This document shows, in pieces, positions 35,186-43,228 of a stretch of DNA of 64,000 nucleotides. This DNA is from Paraburkholderia megapolitana. Lineage in GTDB: Bacteria > Pseudomonadota > Gammaproteobacteria > Burkholderiales > Burkholderiaceae. The notes below the pieces were generated by a model. It ran no database searches and was not told where the DNA came from. It saw nothing but the letters and a program-made list of their open reading frames with translations. The stretch's first letter is position 1. Every line of letters begins with the position of its first letter. The stretch is taken from positions 1,961,001 to 2,025,000 of the forward strand of contig NZ_CP041745.1 in the NCBI RefSeq assembly GCF_007556815.1, given 5' to 3'. A program made the translations under genes and the position numbers.

Positions 35186-36130
35186 CTAAGCGCCAGGCTC
35201 GCGATCCCAATACGGCGGATCGCCGAAATGCGCGGCGATGAAATCGATGAATGCCACGGTCTTGGGCGGCACGAACGCGCGGCTCGGGTAGACGGCCCAG
35301 ATCGCAACGGTTTCCGCGAGCGGATAGCTGTCGAGCACGGCGACGAGTTCGCCGCTGCGCAGGTAGGGCGCGACATCCCAGGTCGATTTCAGCGCGATAC
35401 CGAAGCCTGCCAGCAGCGCGTCGCGGATCACTTCGCCGTTGTCGACGTCGAGGCGGCCGCTCACGCGCACATTGAGATGACCCGCGGGTGTGACGAAGCC
35501 CCAGTCGCGCTGATTCGACAACACGATGCATTCGTGCTCGGTGAGATCAGATGGATGATGCGGCGTGCCGCGCTCGGCCAGATACGCGGGCGAGCAGCAG
35601 ATCACACGCCGGTTCTCGGCGAGCCGGCGCGCAACCAGCGACGAATCCTTCAGCGCGCCGAGCCGGATCGCGACATCGATGCCGGCGTCGACGAGATCGA
35701 CAAGCTGATCGGTGATACGCAGATCGACGCTCACGCCCGGATGACGACGCAGGAACTCGGGTATGACCGGCGACACATGTTGCCGCCCAAACGACGACGA
35801 CATGGCGACGCGCAGCCGCCCCTGCGGCTCGGCCTGTGCCCGTCCAACCGATGCGCGCGCCGCGTCGGCCGCATCGAGCAGCGTCCGCGCCTGCACCATG
35901 AAGACTTCACCGTCTTGGGTCAAACTGATGCGGCGCGTGGTTCGATGCAGCAGCCGCGCGCCGAGCAGCCGTTCGAGCTGGGCGATCCGCGCGCTGGCCA
36001 CTGCCGCCGACAGCCCGAATTCCCGCCCCGCAGCCGATACGTTGGCAAGCAGCGCGGCACGCGTGAACAACGCGACATCGAGCAGATCGAGCCGGTCGCG
36101 TTCGGTGTGGGAAGCAGGGGAAAGCGCCAT
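35186..36130 (-). CDS. LysR family transcriptional regulator
   Basis: A 314-residue regulator. The N-terminal winged helix-turn-helix (LLDVALFTRAALLANVSAAG, REFGLSAAVASARIAQLERL, GARLLHRTTR) is followed by the LysR substrate-binding domain (about 90-305). It belongs to the CrgA/DmlR-like group by its HRTTRRISLTQDG segment. It is divergent from the alcohol dehydrogenase gene at 36298 with a 167-base intergenic region, the standard arrangement for a LysR regulator and its target. The inducer is unknown. Confidence 0.9.
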   Translation of the reverse strand: MALSPASHTERDRLDLLDVALFTRAALLANVSAAGREFGLSAAVASARIAQLERLLGARLLHRTTRRISLTQDGEVFMVQARTLLDAADAARASVGRAQAEPQGRLRVAMSSSFGRQHVSPVIPEFLRRHPGVSVDLRITDQLVDLVDAGIDVAIRLGALKDSSLVARRLAENRRVICCSPAYLAERGTPHHPSDLTEHECIVLSNQRDWGFVTPAGHLNVRVSGRLDVDNGEVIRDALLAGFGIALKSTWDVAPYLRSGELVAVLDSYPLAETVAIWAVYPSRAFVPPKTVAFIDFIAAHFGDPPYWDREPGA

Positions 36131-36134
36131 TATT

Positions 36135-36158
36135 CTGAAAATCAAAAAAATGTTTCAG
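36135..36158. promoter_or_regulatory. Possible LysR binding palindrome
   Basis: CTGAAA (36135-36140) and TTTCAG (36153-36158) form an inverted repeat with a 12-base A/T-rich centre just upstream of the LysR start codon. Its size and place suit a LysR autoregulatory site, but the arms are short. Confidence 0.35.
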
Positions 36159-36297
36159 TAATTATGACTGTTTTCAAAGAATAACCAAGGTCTTACGATG
36201 GCATTCATCGGATCGGCGACGCGCACTTGTCACCCCAGGCGCTGCCGGTCCTGGCGTCCCCATCCTTATCGATCCGCATCAAGAAACAGGAGCTGTC

Positions 36298-37314
36298 ATG
36301 AAAGCCATAGGTCTGCATCGCTATCTGCCCATCGATCACCCCGAAGCGCTGCTCGACGTCGAACTGCCGCAACCGCAGGCAAGCGGTCGCGATCTGCTCG
36401 TGAAGGTCGAGGCCATTTCCGTGAATCCCGTCGATTACAAGGTGCGTTCGCCGAAGGACGCCGTCGAGAAAACGCCGCGCGTGCTCGGCTGGGACGCGGC
36501 CGGCACGGTCGCCGCAGTCGGTCCCGAGGTGACGCTGTTCAAGGTCGGCGATCCGGTGTTCTATGCGGGCAGCATTACGCGGCCCGGTGCGAACAGCGAA
36601 TATCACCTGGTGGACGAGCGCATCGTCGGGCGCAAGCCGGCTTCACTCGATTTTGCACACGCTGCCGCGTTGCCGCTCACCGCAATCACCGCGTGGGAAG
36701 CGCTATTTGACCGGCTTGGTGTATCGCCGCAGGGCGAGGATGAAGGGCGCTCGGTGCTGATCATCGGCGGGGCGGGTGGGGTCGGCTCGATCGGCATCCA
36801 GCTCGCGAAGCAGCTCGGCAAGCTGAAGGTGATCGCAACCGCGTCGCGGCCAGCGTCGGCGAAGTGGGCCACCGAACTGGGCGCGGACCATATCGTCGAT
36901 CACTTCGGCGACATGCCCGCACAGTTGAAGCAATTCGGTATCGAGCAGGTCGACTATGTGCTGATATTCAACGATACGGACACGCATTTTCCCGCAGCGG
37001 CAGCGGTGGTGAAACCGCAGGGCGGCATCTGCACGATCGTCGAGAACAGCAAGCCGGTCGAGATCGAACTGTTGAAGTTGAAGAGCGCGGCGTTCCACTG
37101 GGAATTCATGTTCACGCGCTCGATGTTCGGCACACCCGACATGATCGAACAGCACAAGCTGCTGACCGAAGTGGCGCGACTCGTCGATGCAGGCACGCTG
37201 CGCACGACCGTCGGCGAGAACCTGGGCCCGATCAATGCCGACAACGTGCGGCGCGCGCACCGGATGCTCGAGGAAGGGCGCGCGATCGGCAAGCTGGTGC
37301 TGAGCGGGTTCTGA
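36298..37314 (+). CDS. Zinc-type alcohol dehydrogenase-like (MDR superfamily) oxidoreductase
   Basis: A 338-residue medium-chain dehydrogenase/reductase. The catalytic-domain GroES-like fold (about 1-130) contains RVLGWDAAGTVAAVG, and the Rossmann fold is IIGGAGGVGSIGIQLAKQLG (about 161-180). The zinc-ligand cysteines of classical alcohol dehydrogenases are not visible, so it is likely a zinc-independent quinone or enone reductase. An AGGAG site lies before the ATG. It is divergent from, and probably regulated by, the LysR gene. Confidence 0.85.
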   Translation: MKAIGLHRYLPIDHPEALLDVELPQPQASGRDLLVKVEAISVNPVDYKVRSPKDAVEKTPRVLGWDAAGTVAAVGPEVTLFKVGDPVFYAGSITRPGANSEYHLVDERIVGRKPASLDFAHAAALPLTAITAWEALFDRLGVSPQGEDEGRSVLIIGGAGGVGSIGIQLAKQLGKLKVIATASRPASAKWATELGADHIVDHFGDMPAQLKQFGIEQVDYVLIFNDTDTHFPAAAAVVKPQGGICTIVENSKPVEIELLKLKSAAFHWEFMFTRSMFGTPDMIEQHKLLTEVARLVDAGTLRTTVGENLGPINADNVRRAHRMLEEGRAIGKLVLSGF

Positions 37315-37331
37315 TGTTGGGTCGCTAACGT

Positions 37332-37398
37332 GCTTGCGGCACGGCGTCGCTTACCCGGAAATGGCAAACGCAAAACGGGAAACGACGCCGCCGCAAGC
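37332..37398. repeat. Long inverted repeat between the dehydrogenase and a secreted-protein gene
   Basis: A 16-bp stem with a 2-base bulge: GCTTGCGGC (37332-37340) and GGCGTCG (37343-37349) pair with CGACGCC (37383-37389) and GCCGCAAGC (37390-37398). The loop is 33 bases. No T-run follows on either strand. Its role is unknown: transcript-end structure or a REP-like element. Confidence 0.55.
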
Positions 37399-37525
37399 GG
37401 GGTAACACCTGATCCACGCGAGGCGCGCAAGCCGTCGCTTGGCGGTAGACTGGCAGGGCTTCATGCTTAAGAACGGCTGCGCGACCTCGACGGACCGCGC
37501 AGCGGCACAACAACGAGGTGACAGT

Positions 37526-38089
37526 ATGAGCCCGAGCTTCAGACTTTCCGCCGTTGCTGCTATTTCTGCCGCCTGCCTTGCCTGCGCGCTTGTCACGATT
37601 TCGTCTTCCGCGCTCGCGGCGACGCCGATCAAGATCACGTCCCAGGCCGCACTCGATGGCCCGATCCGCTACACGCTGAAGATCACCTCGAAGCAGTTCG
37701 GCAACGCGCAGGACACGCGCACGATCCGCTCGGGCCAGTCCGACGATTACACATGGAAGACCGTGCCGCCAGGCGGTCCGGTTGCCGCTCCCGAGGCCTG
37801 TCCCGACTACGCGTCGCTACCGCTCGATGCGAACGGCGCCATGATCCGGCAGATTCAGGTGCGCCTTGCGCCGGTCGTCGGTGCTGACGGTACCGCGACT
37901 GTCCAACTGAATTTTCAGGCGCAGACGCCGCGTGGCACGAAGAGCGTGACCCAGGCGGGCAAGACGCTGAAGTGTCCGAATGCGTTGATGACGAGTCAGA
38001 TCGTCCGCTTCACGATGCCGACCAGTGGCAGCACCAAAGCGGTCACGCTCAGCGACGGCACGGAGATCGTGCTGTCGGCCAAACGCTAG
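37526..38089 (+). CDS. Hypothetical secreted protein
   Basis: A 187-residue protein with a clear signal peptide (hydrophobic SAVAAISAACLACALVTI, cleavage near SSALAA). The mature part, about 155 residues, is rich in Thr, Val and Lys and looks all-beta. It has two cysteines (in PEACPDY and LKCPNA) that could pair in the periplasm. The start at 37526 follows a GAGG site. It faces the fetAB genes convergently. No family recognised with confidence. Confidence 0.65.
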   Translation: MSPSFRLSAVAAISAACLACALVTISSSALAATPIKITSQAALDGPIRYTLKITSKQFGNAQDTRTIRSGQSDDYTWKTVPPGGPVAAPEACPDYASLPLDANGAMIRQIQVRLAPVVGADGTATVQLNFQAQTPRGTKSVTQAGKTLKCPNALMTSQIVRFTMPTSGSTKAVTLSDGTEIVLSAKR

Positions 38090-38102
38090 CGCGCACACTG
38101 CA

Positions 38103-38912
38103 TCAACGGCGCGCTGACGTGCTGCGTTCCACCAGCCGGGAAGCAAGAAAACGATGCTCCGGCGAGAACACGCGCCGGTATGTGAGCAGCACGGCACCGA
38201 CGGTGCCGAGCGCCGACGACGCCGCGATCAGAAACATGATGACGATCTGATAGCGGACTGCCTGCAACGGCGACTGGCCGGCCAGCACCTGGCCCGTCAT
38301 CATGCCGGGCAGGCTCACGATGCCGACAACGGCCATCTGGTTCAGCGTGGGCAGCATGCCTGCACGCACGGCCTGGCGTGCCGGTTCCTGCGCCGCTTCC
38401 CAGCGCGTCGCGCCGAGCGCGAGCGCCATCTCGACGCGGTCGCGCCGCGCGGTCAGTTCATCGATCATCCGCTCGATACCCAGCGATACCCCAGTGAGCG
38501 TATTGCCGAGAATCATGCCGAGTATCGGAATCGCATATTGCGGCTCGTACCACGGACGAATCCGGATCACGAGGAAGAGGCCAACCGCTGCCACCAGCCA
38601 CGAACTGACCCAGATCGACACGATGCTGTCGGCACGCTGACCCACGTAGGTCCACGGACCGCGTTGTGCGCCCGCGAAGCCGGCGATCAGCGTCATCAGC
38701 GCCATCAGCGGTAGCACGACGAACCAGCGGTCGTAGCTGAAGACCCAGCCGAGTACATAACCGATCGCCAGCAACTGCACGACAGTGCGTAATGCGGCCC
38801 AGGCGAGCTTGCGTTCGAGATCGAGCTTCAGCGCCACCGATAGCGCACCGTTCACGACGATCAGCAGCGCCGCGATCCCGACATCCCAGAGACTGAGGTT
38901 CTGCAGCATCAT
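38103..38912 (-). CDS. fetB: Iron export ABC permease, FetB (UPF0014) family
   Basis: A 269-residue inner-membrane protein with about six to seven hydrophobic helices (VGIAALLIVVNGALSVAL, LLAIGYVLGWVF, VVLPLMALMTLIAGFAGA and others). It carries the conserved loop PILGMILGNTLTGVSLGIER and later GMLPTLNQMAVVGIVSLPGM. These are hallmarks of the UPF0014/YbbM family, whose E. coli member FetB exports iron and helps against oxidative stress. It overlaps fetA by four bases. Confidence 0.9.
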   Translation of the reverse strand: MMLQNLSLWDVGIAALLIVVNGALSVALKLDLERKLAWAALRTVVQLLAIGYVLGWVFSYDRWFVVLPLMALMTLIAGFAGAQRGPWTYVGQRADSIVSIWVSSWLVAAVGLFLVIRIRPWYEPQYAIPILGMILGNTLTGVSLGIERMIDELTARRDRVEMALALGATRWEAAQEPARQAVRAGMLPTLNQMAVVGIVSLPGMMTGQVLAGQSPLQAVRYQIVIMFLIAASSALGTVGAVLLTYRRVFSPEHRFLASRLVERSTSARR

Positions 38913-39634
38913 CGTGTGGCGCGCTCGCGGTCCAGGGAAATCAGAGGAGCTTCATCGAGCACACCCGCTTGCATGCTCAGATGCCGTTCGCTCATGCGTT
39001 CGGCCTGGGCGGGATCGTGCGATACCCATACCGAGGCACGCGCCGTGTCTCTCGCTGTGCCAGCGTCGAACCATGCGCCTATGAGTCCCTCGATCGCATG
39101 CGATGATGCCGGGTCGAGCGAAGCAGTCGGCTCGTCGAGCAGCAGCACTTCAGGGTCGAGTTGCAACACGCGGATCAATGCAGCAATCTGCGCTTCGCCA
39201 CCGGACAGCTCGCTTGCCCGCCGGTCGAGGAAATCGTTGTCGCGGCCGGCCTGTAGCGCGAGCGATGCGACACGCTCGCGCTCGAACTGCAGGTCGCGGT
39301 AGGCGCGCAGTGTGAACGGATAACGCAGGTTGTCTTCGACGGTGCCGTCGAGCAGCGCCGGCCGCTGACGAATATAGGCGATGCTGCGGCGATAGCGCGG
39401 AATGGCTGCGCGCGCGACGCGTTTGCCGTGCCACTCGACATGACCGCCGTCGAGCGGATCGAGCAGTGCGAGCGCACGCAGGAACACGCTCTTGCCCGAA
39501 CCCGACGGCCCGGTGATCGACAGGCGCTCGCCGCCATGTAGCGCGAGACTGGCCGGATGCAGAAGCCAGCGGCCGTGCTGCGGATCGCGGCGCGCGATGT
39601 CGGTTGCTGCAACGAGAGGGGACGCGGAAGTCAT
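38909..39634 (-). CDS. fetA: Iron export ABC ATP-binding protein, FetA-like
   Basis: A 241-residue ABC ATPase. Walker A is GPSGSGKS (42-49), the Q-loop is YIRQRP, the signature is ASELSGGEAQ, Walker B is VLLLDEPTASLD, and the switch His is in VSHDP. Its partner is the permease encoded directly downstream, with overlapping stop and start codons. Together they should form the FetAB iron exporter at the inner membrane. Confidence 0.9.
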   Translation of the reverse strand: MTSASPLVAATDIARRDPQHGRWLLHPASLALHGGERLSITGPSGSGKSVFLRALALLDPLDGGHVEWHGKRVARAAIPRYRRSIAYIRQRPALLDGTVEDNLRYPFTLRAYRDLQFERERVASLALQAGRDNDFLDRRASELSGGEAQIAALIRVLQLDPEVLLLDEPTASLDPASSHAIEGLIGAWFDAGTARDTARASVWVSHDPAQAERMSERHLSMQAGVLDEAPLISLDRERATR

Positions 39635-39738
39635 GGGGGCTGGGCTGGTGCGCCTTTTGCAGTGCGGGGCGGATATTGGTGCGAACCGGGCACGGGCTGT
39701 GCTGTCCTACCGGTTATCAGAAAAACAAGGGAGTTTTC

Positions 39739-42180
39739 ATGGTGTCGTCGCTCAACCTCGGAAGAACGGTTGGCAAGATCATCGCATGGCTGCTGGCGAT
39801 TATCGTGGTTCTGGTGGCTGCGCTGGCCGTTTTCATCGTGACTTTCGACTGGAATCACGCGCGTCCCTGGGTCAACGACAAAGTGAGTCAGGCTATTGGC
39901 CGGCCGTTTGCGATCGAGGGCGATCTGAAGGTCGACTGGCAACACCCGGTGGGCGAGATCGGCTGGCGTGCGTGGGTGCCGTGGCCGCGTTTCTCGGCGG
40001 CCAATATCACGGTGGCCAATCCGGACTGGACGAAACAGCCGCATTTCGCGACCCTCGATGAGATCGATTTCCAGGTCGAGGTGTTGCCGCTGCTTGCGCA
40101 CGACATCGTCATTCCTTCCATCAATCTCGTGAATCCGTCGGTGGACCTCGAACGGCTTGTCGATAACCGCAATAACTGGACCTTCAAACTGCCGGCGTCG
40201 TCCGGGCCCTCCGAGTGGAAGCTCGATCTGCACGACATCGTGTTTTCGAAAGGCTATGTCGCGCTGGCCGACCAGAAGTCGAAGACCGATGTGAAGGTGA
40301 CGATCGATACGCTCGGTCAGCCGATCCCGGTCGGCGAGGTGATGAAGCAGCAGGAGGCGGCGTCGCGCAGTGCGTCGGCGCAGGTGGTCGGCAAGCAGGG
40401 GGCGCGACGGCTGGCGGCGCAGTCTGCGGCGGCAACGGCTGCGGCAGCGGCTTCGGAGGCATCGGCTGCGGCAGCGTCGGAAGCCACGGCGGCTTCAGGG
40501 GTGTCCGACGCAACGACGGGCACGCAGACCGCTTCGGCGTCTTCAGCAGTGTCCGGCGCGGCAGTTGGAGCGCAGACCGCGTCCACGGCTTCTTCCGCAA
40601 GCGCAACCACGGCACCGCGCTCGGCGAAACCGGACGTGCAGGCGTATTCGCTCGGCTGGACCATCAAAGGGACTTACAACCACACGCCGCTGTCCGGTAG
40701 CGGCAAGGTAGGCGGTGTGCTGGCGCTGCAGGATGCGGACCGGCCATTCCCGATCCAGGCCGACGTGAAGGCCGGCGACCTGCGCGTCGCCCTGGTCGGC
40801 ACGCTGACCGATCCGGCGCACCTCGCCGCACTCGACCTGCGCCTGTGGCTGCAAGGTACGAGCATGGCGCATCTGTATGCGCTGACCGGCGTGACCCTGC
40901 CCGATACCCCGCCTTACGCAACCGATGGCCGCCTGATCGGCCAGTTCCGCCGCGGCGCCAGCACGTTCCGCTATGAAAACTTTACGGGCCGGGTTGGCGG
41001 CAGCGATCTGAACGGTACGTTGAGCTATACGCAGCGCGAGCCGCGGCCGCTGCTACAGGGCGAACTGGTGTCGAACCTGCTGCAATTCGCCGATCTTGCA
41101 CCGATCATCGGCGCCGACAGCAAGGCGAGCAAAGCGAAGCGCGGCGACACCACGCAGCAGCCGGCCGGCAGGGTGCTGCCGGTCGAGCAGTTCCGTACCG
41201 ATCGCTGGAAAGCAATCGACGCCGACGTCAAGTTCACGGGCCGGCGCATCGTCAAGGACGCGGATCTGCCGATCACCGACCTCTACACGCATATCGTGAT
41301 GACCGACGGCGTGCTGTCGCTGACGCCGCTGCGCTTCGGTGTGGCGGGCGGAACGCTTAGCTCCGACATTCATCTCGATGGCAGCTCGACGCCGCTGAAG
41401 GGACGCGTATCGACGTCGGCGCGCCACCTGAAGCTCAAGCAGCTGTTCCCGACCTTCAAGACGATGCAGAGCGCGCTCGGCGAAATCAACGGCGATGCGG
41501 CGCTGTCGGCTACCGGCAACTCGCCGGCGGCGCTTGCCGCGACGTCGAACGGCGAGGTGAAGACGCTCGTGACGCAGGGCACGGTGAGCCGCCTGCTCAT
41601 GGAGGCAGCGGGGCTGAACGTCGCGAATGTGGTCTACGAGAAGCTGTTCGGCGGCAAGGACGTGAAGATCAATTGCGCGGCGGCGGATTTCGTCGCGACC
41701 AACGGTGTGCTCGATGCGCGCGTATTTGCGCTCGATACCGACGATGCGGTGATCAATATCGACGGCCACATCGACCTGCGCGACGAGTCGCTCGATCTCG
41801 GCGTCCATCCGCACACGAAGGGCTTCCGCATCTTTTCGCTACGTTCGCCGCTGTATGTGAAGGGCACGTTCAAGGACCCGCATGTCGGCGTGGACGTGGG
41901 CGCGCTGGCGCTGCGCGGCGGCGCGATGGTCGGGTTGGGGTTGCTCAATCCGTTCGCCGCGCTGATTCCGCTGATCGCACCGAGCAACAACAAGGCCTTA
42001 CCATGCAGCGAATTGCTGGCTCAGGTGAACAGCAAGCCGGTCGCGCCGCCGCCGGGGCAGAAGGAAAAACCGAAGCCGCCGCTCAAGGGAGCGCCCGGCG
42101 CATCGCCGGCCGGTGCGGCCAAGCCCGCCACGGCTCGCACACCGGCACCCGCCGACGCCGCCGCATACAAGGGAAGTTGA
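39739..42180 (+). CDS. AsmA family protein
   Basis: An 813-residue envelope protein anchored by an N-terminal helix (IIAWLLAIIVVLVAALAVFIV, about residues 14-34). It starts with the AsmA N-terminal domain (about 35-200) and ends with the AsmA C-terminal domain (about 560-740). An Ala/Ser-rich low-complexity insertion (about 205-290) and a Pro/Ala-rich tail frame them. AsmA-like proteins are bridge-type lipid-transfer proteins linked to outer-membrane phospholipid balance. The ATG at 39739 follows AAGGGAG; the open frame extends to 39604 without support. Confidence 0.85.
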   Translation: MVSSLNLGRTVGKIIAWLLAIIVVLVAALAVFIVTFDWNHARPWVNDKVSQAIGRPFAIEGDLKVDWQHPVGEIGWRAWVPWPRFSAANITVANPDWTKQPHFATLDEIDFQVEVLPLLAHDIVIPSINLVNPSVDLERLVDNRNNWTFKLPASSGPSEWKLDLHDIVFSKGYVALADQKSKTDVKVTIDTLGQPIPVGEVMKQQEAASRSASAQVVGKQGARRLAAQSAAATAAAAASEASAAAASEATAASGVSDATTGTQTASASSAVSGAAVGAQTASTASSASATTAPRSAKPDVQAYSLGWTIKGTYNHTPLSGSGKVGGVLALQDADRPFPIQADVKAGDLRVALVGTLTDPAHLAALDLRLWLQGTSMAHLYALTGVTLPDTPPYATDGRLIGQFRRGASTFRYENFTGRVGGSDLNGTLSYTQREPRPLLQGELVSNLLQFADLAPIIGADSKASKAKRGDTTQQPAGRVLPVEQFRTDRWKAIDADVKFTGRRIVKDADLPITDLYTHIVMTDGVLSLTPLRFGVAGGTLSSDIHLDGSSTPLKGRVSTSARHLKLKQLFPTFKTMQSALGEINGDAALSATGNSPAALAATSNGEVKTLVTQGTVSRLLMEAAGLNVANVVYEKLFGGKDVKINCAAADFVATNGVLDARVFALDTDDAVINIDGHIDLRDESLDLGVHPHTKGFRIFSLRSPLYVKGTFKDPHVGVDVGALALRGGAMVGLGLLNPFAALIPLIAPSNNKALPCSELLAQVNSKPVAPPPGQKEKPKPPLKGAPGASPAGAAKPATARTPAPADAAAYKGS

Positions 42181-42217
42181 TCGCCGCGGCGTAGCAGCGC
42201 TGCGGATGCCCGATACG

Positions 42218-42247
42218 ACGACGCCCCGGTAACGGGGCGTCGTGCTT
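42218..42247 (+). terminator. Terminator-like hairpin after the asmA-like gene
   Basis: An 11-bp perfect stem ACGACGCCCCG (42218-42228) with its complement (42233-42243) and a GTAA loop, followed by GCTTT. The U-tract is weak. Confidence 0.6.
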
Positions 42248-42327
42248 TGAGGCGTTGGAGAACTTGCCGGATCTGACAGCCCAGAGGCGCGGCTTGGCGG
42301 GGGCCGACAGGCTACGGCGCGCGCGTC

Positions 42328-42780
42328 TCAGCGCAGCGAGCGCGGCGTAGCATCTCCTGCCGCGTTGCGCCTCACACCACGCCGCGCGCCACCCCCAGCC
42401 GCGCGGGTTGCACCGAATTCGGGCAGCACACGGCTGCGTGCACGGCTCGCGAACACCAGAAAACCGAAACCATCGGCTTCGTACCAGTAACCGCCGTTCT
42501 CGAGGCCATCGAGCGGCTGTTCCAGCGCGTTGGCAATCGATTCGATGCAGCGGCGGCGCAGTTCCGCCACGGCCGGGTACGGCGGCTGTGCCCCGCGGAC
42601 GCTGCACAACAGCACGTCGAGCCCCGGCAGCACATGTGCATAAAGCACCGGCTCGTCCTGTGCACGGGCCCGCGTGATTTTCGTGTCGAGCTGGCCGAAC
42701 GGCTTGAAATGCTTCAGCACGGCGAGGAACGACTCGTCGCCGTCCGCCTTCGCGCGCCTACGCTTCTTCGGGAAGGACAT
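42328..42780 (-). CDS. Hypothetical protein
   Basis: A 150-residue protein, probably cytosolic: basic start MSFPKKRRRAKADGDES, then an ordered part (about 18-115) with FLAVLKHFKPFGQLDTKITR and CIESIANALEQPLDGLENGG, and a basic Gly/Arg-rich tail. There is no signal peptide or recognised domain. The start at 42780 has an AGGCG-like site; the frame is open to 42891. Its strand is opposite to both neighbours, and codon use resembles that of nearby real genes. Function unknown. Confidence 0.55.
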   Translation of the reverse strand: MSFPKKRRRAKADGDESFLAVLKHFKPFGQLDTKITRARAQDEPVLYAHVLPGLDVLLCSVRGAQPPYPAVAELRRRCIESIANALEQPLDGLENGGYWYEADGFGFLVFASRARSRVLPEFGATRAAGGGARRGVRRNAAGDATPRSLR

Positions 42781-43228
42781 AAAAATTCGCCTGAAAAAGA
42801 ATTGCAAAAAACGCAGCGTCCTCATGCGACCACTCCCGGCTTCGCGCGCCGCACGTCGATCTTTTATAGCATACGAAAATGCCGGATTCACGACGATTCG
42901 ACCGCTCGCGGCGACCCAGTCGGACTACTGTCGCCGTGCGAACCATGCCGAACCGGCACCCCGCACACCTTCGCATTCCCTGTACCGCTGTCTTCATCAT
43001 AGACTCACGCGCCGAAGTATGTCTTCCGTCACCGATAAAAAAGCACGGCTTCTGTGCTCCAGCGCCCGTCCGGCGCACATTGAAATATCTCAAATTCGCG
43101 TCGATAATTGGCGTCGTCCCGACGGCGCTGCGCAAGGTGCCGCAGCGCGACAGGGCTTCGAGATCCGCCTTCGGCGCGCGGCCATGCCGCCGCGGCCGAC
43201 AAACGGCTAAAAGGTCTGTCAGGCGTAC
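42781..43228. other. Intergenic region upstream of the CHASE3 kinase operon
   Basis: About 450 bases. It holds a sigma-70-like promoter for the kinase operon at 43080-43108. A weak AGCAC/GTGCT hairpin beside six A at about 43034-43058 would read as a terminator on the minus strand. Open frames here lack ribosome binding sites and recognisable products. Confidence 0.5.
43080..43108 (+). promoter_or_regulatory. Promoter of the CHASE3 kinase operon
   Basis: -35 TTGAAA (43080-43085) and -10 GATAAT (43103-43108), each five of six to consensus, with an ideal 17-base spacer. The predicted start is near 43115, about 115 bases before the kinase ATG. Confidence 0.65.

Noticed and set aside
43034..43058. 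Intrinsic terminator on the minus strand upstream of the kinase operon
   Set aside because: Only a 5-bp AGCAC/GTGCT stem beside six A, and no minus-strand gene lies upstream of it; noted but not called.
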